Assembly: GCA_018266055.1 (NCBI GenBank)
Contig: JAFDYT010000018.1
Location: 1 to 39,855, forward strand
Length of the DNA: 39,855 bases
Source: Bacteroidota bacterium
GTDB lineage: Bacteria > Bacteroidota > Bacteroidia > Cytophagales > Cyclobacteriaceae
Direction of reading: 5' to 3'
Numbering within the stretch: the stretch's first letter is position 1; each line of letters opens with the position of its first letter. Of the stretch, positions 35,170-39,855 are shown in pieces. Both the position numbers and the translations under genes were made by a program. The notes beneath the pieces were generated by a model. It had not been told where the DNA came from. It did not search any database and saw only the letters and a list, made by a program, of their open reading frames with translations.

Positions 35170-35325
35170 TCCAAATCAAAGGCCGAGGTTTATCGAACTC
35201 ACGATACAAGGGAATATGTTTTGGATGGCGTTGATTTTAAAGAATGCCCTAATGCAAACTATCTCATTACTGTTGAACTTAACTCTAAAGGCAATATCAA
35301 GTTCAGTAAAGTAAAATCCGCTTAA
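35170..35325 (+). pseudogene. 3' remnant of an unknown gene
   Basis: The last roughly 50 codons read like ordinary protein (KAEVYRTHDTREYVLDG, then ANYLITVELNSKGNIKFSKV) and end at a TAA. The same frame just upstream turns into cysteine-rich, non-protein-like sequence. I read this as the 3' tail of a gene whose front was removed, with a join near 35170. Its stop overlaps that of the convergent 81-residue gene. The family is not recognised, and a short intact gene starting at an ATG at 35050 cannot be excluded. Confidence 0.35.
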
Positions 35326-35567
35326 TCTGTCTCCTCATAATCTTTTCGTAAAAACTCAGTAAGTAATGAAGATGGAAAGGTATAATTCTCTTTTTCTTCC
35401 CATTCATCACCTTTAGTAATTTCCGCCCCTACCTTCTTTGCAATAAATTCCTTCCGGATATTGTCTACAGTTATTTCAACCCAATTTTTACAGTTATAAG
35501 TGTTGTTCTTAGGGATAAGAAATCGCTTTTTTTCTTCGGTATTTTTTTTTGAAACAAGTACAATCAT
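35322..35567 (-). CDS. Small protein, putative immunity partner of the displaced toxin tip
   Basis: An 81-residue soluble protein, not recognised by family. The start ATG (35567) directly follows the TAG of the upstream toxin-like frame with no base between, an arrangement typical of toxin-immunity pairs and of translational coupling. The sequence has an N-terminal strand (MIVLVSKKN), an amphipathic middle and an acidic C-terminus (LRKDYEETD). Being small, acidic at the end and last in the cassette fits an immunity protein, but this is inferred from position only. Composition is AT-rich like the rest of the toxin locus. Confidence 0.6.
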   Translation of the reverse strand: MIVLVSKKNTEEKKRFLIPKNNTYNCKNWVEITVDNIRKEFIAKKVGAEITKGDEWEEKENYTFPSSLLTEFLRKDYEETD

Positions 35568-36491
35568 CTATTCAAAAATTAGGCTATTAACGATCTTATA
35601 AGTCCCATCAGAGTTCTGAATACCTGAAATACTCTTCACCCTTGTGAACCCTTTTCGTTGAGCCATTTTACCGGTAAATGTCTGAAGAGCCGCTTCCTCA
35701 ATAGTCATCAATTTTGTATTGACTTTCTCCAAAATCAATTTATTAAAGGTTTCAAGATTATCCCCTAAACCCTCATACCAAATCCCTTTAACACCTTTTA
35801 TTGAGCCAGGTGCAGAATTTCTTTGAATTGTTGTAAATATTTCATCAAATACTTTTGTACCACTTGCAACCCTTGCCCCTTCATTTCCAAGTTTAACATT
35901 AATTGAAAGTTCTAAGTAGCCTTGAGTTAAACCACCCCTACCAACTTCTGTGACTCCATTCTCCAGAAAGACAATTGCCTCTCCAGCTTGATATTCTGTT
36001 TTTAATATAACGTTTGCTACATCATCCGCTCCCTTTGCTACACTACTAACCTGATCCTCCAAATTAGATATTTTTTTCTCAAATAGCTCCTGATCCGAAG
36101 CATTAAGAATTTTTTTAGCGTCCCTACTCTCTTTGGCCAGATCATCCACAATTTTTTTTACTGAACTTATCCCCTGATGCAAGCTCAAGGCTAGGTTTAC
36201 CCATCGCCACTTATCTACTAAAGACTTTGGTAATTGATTCTCTAAACCAGCGTCCAGAAGTAAGTTAGAACCCGATCCAACGACATCGGCTATCACCATT
36301 AGTTTCCTAAGCCAATTGGCACTTTCAAGTGCTACTTTTATCTCTCCCGCACCAGCTAAAAACAGTAATCCGTCTACGACTAACCATCCTCGCTTTTGCA
36401 AAGATTCTGTCGAACCTTTATCGAGTAACAAGCATATATAAATCGCCGGTACACTGATTAGATCGTTCTTTTTAAATTGACGGTTCGTCAA
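35568..36491 (-). CDS. Displaced toxin-tip cassette: pre-toxin region plus unknown toxin-like tail
   Basis: A 307-codon open frame that lacks a good start: it opens at TTG and the first in-frame ATG is about codon 65. Residues about 12-155 resemble the pre-toxin region of the large toxin gene upstream (LISVPAIY versus VIVIPALA; WVNLALSLHQGISS versus ITLALNVINLTSG), ending in SVAKGADD. The tail (about 156-307) is unrelated to the deaminase toxin. It has GGLTQGYLELSINVKLG, VKGIWYEGLGDNLETFN and QTFTGKMAQRKGF. I have an unverified recollection of similar tails on Bacteroidota Rhs-type proteins. Probably a stored, silent toxin tip with its immunity gene attached. Confidence 0.7.
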   Translation of the reverse strand: MTNRQFKKNDLISVPAIYICLLLDKGSTESLQKRGWLVVDGLLFLAGAGEIKVALESANWLRKLMVIADVVGSGSNLLLDAGLENQLPKSLVDKWRWVNLALSLHQGISSVKKIVDDLAKESRDAKKILNASDQELFEKKISNLEDQVSSVAKGADDVANVILKTEYQAGEAIVFLENGVTEVGRGGLTQGYLELSINVKLGNEGARVASGTKVFDEIFTTIQRNSAPGSIKGVKGIWYEGLGDNLETFNKLILEKVNTKLMTIEEAALQTFTGKMAQRKGFTRVKSISGIQNSDGTYKIVNSLIFE

Positions 36492-36714
36492 TTTGTATAA
36501 ACACTCCAGGATTCATCAAGACCTCACTTTGAACTTGAATAGAGATGTCGGCATCAGCATGTCGCAATTTATCCAAGTTTTGTCCCCAATCAGATATGTC
36601 ATCAATGTATACTCCTGTTTTGGTCTTAATACGTTGAATAACAGCAATTTTTTCTCCATCCCCAGCATGCTTCGCAGTCAATTCAATAAACGCCTCCGCC
36701 ACCTCTTGTTTCAA
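36472..36714 (-). pseudogene. 5' fragment of the displaced toxin-tip cassette (frameshifted)
   Basis: An 80-codon frame with no ATG (TTG at best) and an in-frame TAG 12 bp upstream. It ends ...VFIQIDEPSI-stop, overlapping the next frame by 20 bases. Deleting one T in the ATTTAAAAAG run near 36475-36480 would join the frames as DEPSIKKNDLISVPA, giving a continuous pre-toxin segment that ends up in the following toxin-like tail. The simplest reading is a one-base frameshift in a truncated, no longer translated copy of the toxin C-terminus. A separate small gene is possible but less likely. Confidence 0.55.
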
Positions 36715-36743
36715 TGATGGAGCTGTCTATCCTTCTTATGAAT

Positions 36744-37187
36744 TTATAAAAGAGGCTTTAGCCCTTCATCTTTTATAAAATCTGTAAATGATTTTTTATA
36801 TAAAGATATACTTGGTGAATCTGTCAATAAATAAACAGGGGGATCTTCTTTACCTTCAGCACAATCAAAAAAGAAAAAGTTATACCCTTGCCATTGAGCA
36901 AAGAAAAAATAACTGTCTTTGATTTCTACCTGCTTATTATCTAATTCATCTATACTTGCAATTTTAGCTGATTCTCTATTCCTACTTAATTTATGACGTT
37001 CTGTTAAATAGCTACCCAACATTTGGCCGCTTTTCTTCCCAAACAATTTTAAGAACTCCTTATAAGCATTAGGCAACTTTATTTTGGATTCTATTTCTAA
37101 TTGATTAATCTCTTTATCATTTAAGCCTTCAATAGACCCCAATATTCTTATATACTCGTTTAAAAATGATAAATAATTCAATTTCAT
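36744..37187 (-). CDS. SMI1/KNR4 (SUKH) family immunity protein
   Basis: A 147-residue SUKH-superfamily protein. The diagnostic N-terminal part is INQLEIESKIKLPNAYKEFL followed by LFGKKSGQM. Further on, DSYFFFAQWQGYNFFFFDCA gives the typical hydrophobic strands and PVYLLTD the closing strand. SUKH proteins are the most common immunity proteins of bacterial polymorphic toxins, especially nucleic-acid-targeting ones such as deaminases. The gene starts one base after the toxin stop (TGA T ATG), so producing cells would make the antidote together with the toxin. Confidence 0.88.
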   Translation of the reverse strand: MKLNYLSFLNEYIRILGSIEGLNDKEINQLEIESKIKLPNAYKEFLKLFGKKSGQMLGSYLTERHKLSRNRESAKIASIDELDNKQVEIKDSYFFFAQWQGYNFFFFDCAEGKEDPPVYLLTDSPSISLYKKSFTDFIKDEGLKPLL

Positions 37188-37188
37188 A

Positions 37189-39855
37189 TCAATAATGCAA
37201 TTTTGTAGTAGTTACTATTTTGATATTTACATTTGGGAACATATCAGAAAATTGCTGGAAAATAGCCGAGCAAGATGGACATGGACACAAATCACTGGTT
37301 AATCTCAATTCTCCTGTTACCTCTGGATATTTAGCTCCTTTTACTGCACCCTTTTGTTTAGCAAAGAACTCCAGACCTATATACTCTGTATCTAAATGTC
37401 TAGTTGCTATAGTTGGGCTAAAAACTCTTTGCCCTGACTCAACTTGTTCTACAAATTCTTTGGCAATAAACTTGTTGCTGTTAACCATTTGACTGTTAAA
37501 TTTCTTACCACTTACTACTAAATATTCCTGCCCGTCAAAAGTTATCTTAGCTAAGTTTCTATCTGCTGCAATAGCATAATCTGATTTTACTTTAGCCACA
37601 AATTCACTCCATACACCGTCTGCTAATTCAACTGAAACTTTAGGATTTGTTTTGCATAAATTGCGGAATCCCTGAAAGTCAGCTTCATTTTTAACAATAT
37701 AGAATAGGTTATCAATCTCATCCGCCCCCTTTGCTACCCCTTCAGCAACGTCCTCCTTCCACCACTCCTTATTTCCCGTTTGCTTCTGTCCATAACTCTT
37801 GAATTCCTCGGCAGCATCTAATAGTTCCTGAGCCTCTTTTGATCCATTTTTTGCTGCTTCATGCAGAGCCTTTTTTGCCGCAGACTTTTCTACTGCACGA
37901 ATATAAGCACTCACAGCCGTGCGTGACAACCCTGAGGTTAGATTAATAACATTTAATGCAAGTGTTATTTTGTTGTAGCTGTCTAGGACAGCCCTAACTT
38001 CAGGGACTCTCGACAAGTCAGTGTTATTAACAATCAGATTTGATACCGCATTCCCTTTTGTGAATATATCTGTGAACTTAAAAAAACGATTTATCCACGT
38101 TGGTGCATTTGCTACCTTTGAAAACGGGACAAGTAATGTCAATGCATTTAATGAGTTTTCAACATACAAGGCTATATTGCGCATATCCCCTTCCCGATAC
38201 GCATATTCTGCAGCTAGCGCGGGTATGACAATTACTGTACCTGATTGGCTTTCAACCCTTAGCGGTTTAATTCCCTCTATTAAAGTTATGTCTGACTCTT
38301 TTGCGACAATGATTAAATCGAATGGTCTTAGCCTTATTTCAGGATCATAGTTAACTTCTTGTTTTACAATTGTACACTCTTCATATCCATCGCTACCAAA
38401 ATCATTTATCCACTCGCATTTTCTCTCCACTACCCATCGTCCTTGAGCGACAGAAATTTCTTTATCTCCATCCAACATGTATCTCACATGAAGGATGGGT
38501 TCACCATTGTCTGGTGACAAGTAGCTATTTTGAACAAAGATGACTTCTGGGGTTACTTTCGTCTGTCGGTCCTGAAATTCATTTACCGATCTCCCGAGGA
38601 TATATGTTAACACCTGACTGAGAGCCTTACTATTATTTCCTCCTACACCCCAAATGCCATCATTAATTTTTGAAGAAAGGTTTTTAATTAATGACCCACT
38701 AAGTTTTTTAATCTCTATGTTTACTTTCGTGTCGCTAAATATTACTGGTTTGGCCTCTAGTCCTCGGATTATTGCATCTGCCTGATTCGCATCAGCGTAC
38801 TTTAATAGTTTCAACGCAAACCCCTCGGTTCCCTCTACTCCAAAATATGTTCCTTCCATACTTCCAGATGCAAAATAGCTTAGAAGCTTTATTCGATCTG
38901 CCGCTGAAAAGAAGCCGTAATCAAGTGCGGTTAGCTCTTTGAATTTTGTTTTAATATCATTCCTATCCTCGTCTGAGATCGTTACCTTATTTACTAAAGC
39001 AAGTATGGATTCGCACCTTTTTAACGCTGTATCTGCATTTTTTGCGAGAGAATTTATTATTGACTCCCAACACTCCTTGCTAAAATTTAAAGTTAGATCT
39101 CCGACATCAATTTTGCCTCCACATGGTGTAATTCCTTGAGCGTTTGCGGGGTTTGAGCTTAGAGTATAGTTGAGCGACTCATCGGAAAACTTGTTAATCA
39201 ACGAGACTAACTTATCCAATTGCTCTCTAGAGATATCTTCTCTCAATCGGAGTTTATTCATCCATACTACCGTATGAGAAGTCAAATCTCCTTCATCAAT
39301 TATTGAATAATGAACTCCACGTGTAAGTTGGTTTACCTTCAATAAGTCCTTACCCGCGTAACTGGTAATTCCATTTTCTTCTGTCTTAGGAAGTAATTTC
39401 AGATCTTCTTCTTTATAAAATCCTAGAAACTTATTGCCCGTGTACAGTAATAAATAAATTTTTCCTTGGTATATCGCCGTGTTTGCTCTAGAAGAAATAT
39501 TAGGCTTCAAAAAGGCAATTTTGACATAACGGGTTCCCTTGTTAAAATAGAACCATGTCTTGTCAATTATCGCCTCATCCTGTGGATCTTCAACTGTTTC
39601 ATAGGTTGCTTCTGCTACACTGGCCCCAGCCTCATCCCCTTCAAACAATCCCAACACTGTCGCCGGGTCGTGGATGCGGTCCCACTGGAGTTTCCACAGG
39701 TGTGTGCCGTCGTGGTAGTCCATCAGGTTGTCGGTGGTGCCTTGTGGTAGTGCGTTGTTGTCGGCGAAGGTGTGTTTGAGTGTGAACGCTCCATGCCCAA
39801 GCTCGTGTGCCATCGTGATTACGATCTTCGACTGTCGCGCTGCGTCGTCTGCTGC
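37189..39855 (-). CDS. Large polymorphic toxin: metzincin-like peptidase and C-terminal deaminase-type toxin (N-terminus outside window)
   Basis: The frame is open to the right edge (AADDAARQSKIVIT precedes the first in-window ATG at 39813), so at least 888 residues are visible and the N-terminus is missing. Numbering from that ATG: residues 3-14 are HELGHGAFTLKH, then a Met-turn-like NLMDYHDG (about 30-37), a metzincin-like zinc protease core that may cut the protein to release the toxin. Residues about 60-690 are variable and pre-toxin regions. VAKGADE at 693-699 marks the boundary. The tail (about 700-874) has DTE (808-810) and PCPSC (C845, C848), the zinc-binding pattern of nucleic-acid deaminase toxins, closest to the Toxin-deaminase (BURPS668_1122) group. 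The target (RNA, DNA or nucleotide) is unknown. SUKH immunity follows. Confidence 0.82.
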   Translation of the reverse strand, partial: AADDAARQSKIVITMAHELGHGAFTLKHTFADNNALPQGTTDNLMDYHDGTHLWKLQWDRIHDPATVLGLFEGDEAGASVAEATYETVEDPQDEAIIDKTWFYFNKGTRYVKIAFLKPNISSRANTAIYQGKIYLLLYTGNKFLGFYKEEDLKLLPKTEENGITSYAGKDLLKVNQLTRGVHYSIIDEGDLTSHTVVWMNKLRLREDISREQLDKLVSLINKFSDESLNYTLSSNPANAQGITPCGGKIDVGDLTLNFSKECWESIINSLAKNADTALKRCESILALVNKVTISDEDRNDIKTKFKELTALDYGFFSAADRIKLLSYFASGSMEGTYFGVEGTEGFALKLLKYADANQADAIIRGLEAKPVIFSDTKVNIEIKKLSGSLIKNLSSKINDGIWGVGGNNSKALSQVLTYILGRSVNEFQDRQTKVTPEVIFVQNSYLSPDNGEPILHVRYMLDGDKEISVAQGRWVVERKCEWINDFGSDGYEECTIVKQEVNYDPEIRLRPFDLIIVAKESDITLIEGIKPLRVESQSGTVIVIPALAAEYAYREGDMRNIALYVENSLNALTLLVPFSKVANAPTWINRFFKFTDIFTKGNAVSNLIVNNTDLSRVPEVRAVLDSYNKITLALNVINLTSGLSRTAVSAYIRAVEKSAAKKALHEAAKNGSKEAQELLDAAEEFKSYGQKQTGNKEWWKEDVAEGVAKGADEIDNLFYIVKNEADFQGFRNLCKTNPKVSVELADGVWSEFVAKVKSDYAIAADRNLAKITFDGQEYLVVSGKKFNSQMVNSNKFIAKEFVEQVESGQRVFSPTIATRHLDTEYIGLEFFAKQKGAVKGAKYPEVTGELRLTSDLCPCPSCSAIFQQFSDMFPNVNIKIVTTTKLHY

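Noticed and set aside
34785-35174. Minus-strand open frame of 129 codons across the 21-bp repeats
   Set aside because: It begins at TTG, has no ATG before the array, and its last codons are the arm of the receptor-operon terminator. The open frame follows from the repeat period being a multiple of three.

Overview
The window looks like a chromosomal segment from a member of Bacteroidota, most likely a Cytophagales-type bacterium. Evidence: a perfect Bacteroidota promoter (TTTG-N19-TAnnTTTG) ahead of tRNA-Val, few Shine-Dalgarno motifs, a long NusB, a DUF3127 protein, an Oar-like TonB-dependent receptor, and LytS/LytTR signalling. No species name can be supported from sequence alone.

Layout. 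1-1.9 kb: 3' part of acs, a GNAT acetyltransferase and a DUF3127 protein, ending in a hairpin shared with the convergent pump operon. 1.97-8.2 kb (minus): tetR-tolC-adaptor-RND pump. A 17-bp perfect palindrome sits in the tetR promoter and a degenerate copy lies between tetR and tolC. 8.3-10.4 kb: tRNA-Val and a LytS/LytTR two-component pair. 10.4-14.1 kb (minus): a membrane-anchored zinc-ribbon protein, then dxs coupled to an alpha/beta hydrolase. 14.2-15.0 kb: scpA. 15.0-20.6 kb (minus): a second RND pump (adaptor-permease-TolC). 20.6-25.8 kb (minus): nusB, a YtxH-like protein and a DUF1573 lipoprotein, then a GH53 endo-galactanase lipoprotein, then yajC-ybbR-coaE. 25.9-30.3 kb: two ABC half-exporters on opposite strands around a small barrel-like protein. 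Their complementary active-site defects suggest one heterodimeric exporter. 30.5-34.8 kb: Oar-like receptor and a DUF4397 lipoprotein. 34.9-35.3 kb: a 21-bp tandem repeat and a gene remnant.

The most interesting part is the AT-rich last 4.7 kb (minus strand), a polymorphic-toxin locus. A very large protein runs off the right edge. Its visible part has a metzincin-like HELGH site and a C-terminal nucleic-acid deaminase-type toxin domain (DTE ... PCxxC). A SUKH immunity gene follows after one base. Behind it lies a displaced toxin-tip cassette: a second copy of the pre-toxin region, apparently broken by a one-base frameshift, carrying a different toxin-like tail and abutting a small putative immunity gene. 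Active and displaced copies share a 20-bp stretch (19/20 identical) exactly at the pre-toxin/toxin boundary, which suggests tip exchange by recombination.

Limits: family calls come from reading motifs in the translations, with no database search. Start codons were moved to ATG where the longest open frame began at TTG or reached implausibly far upstream.
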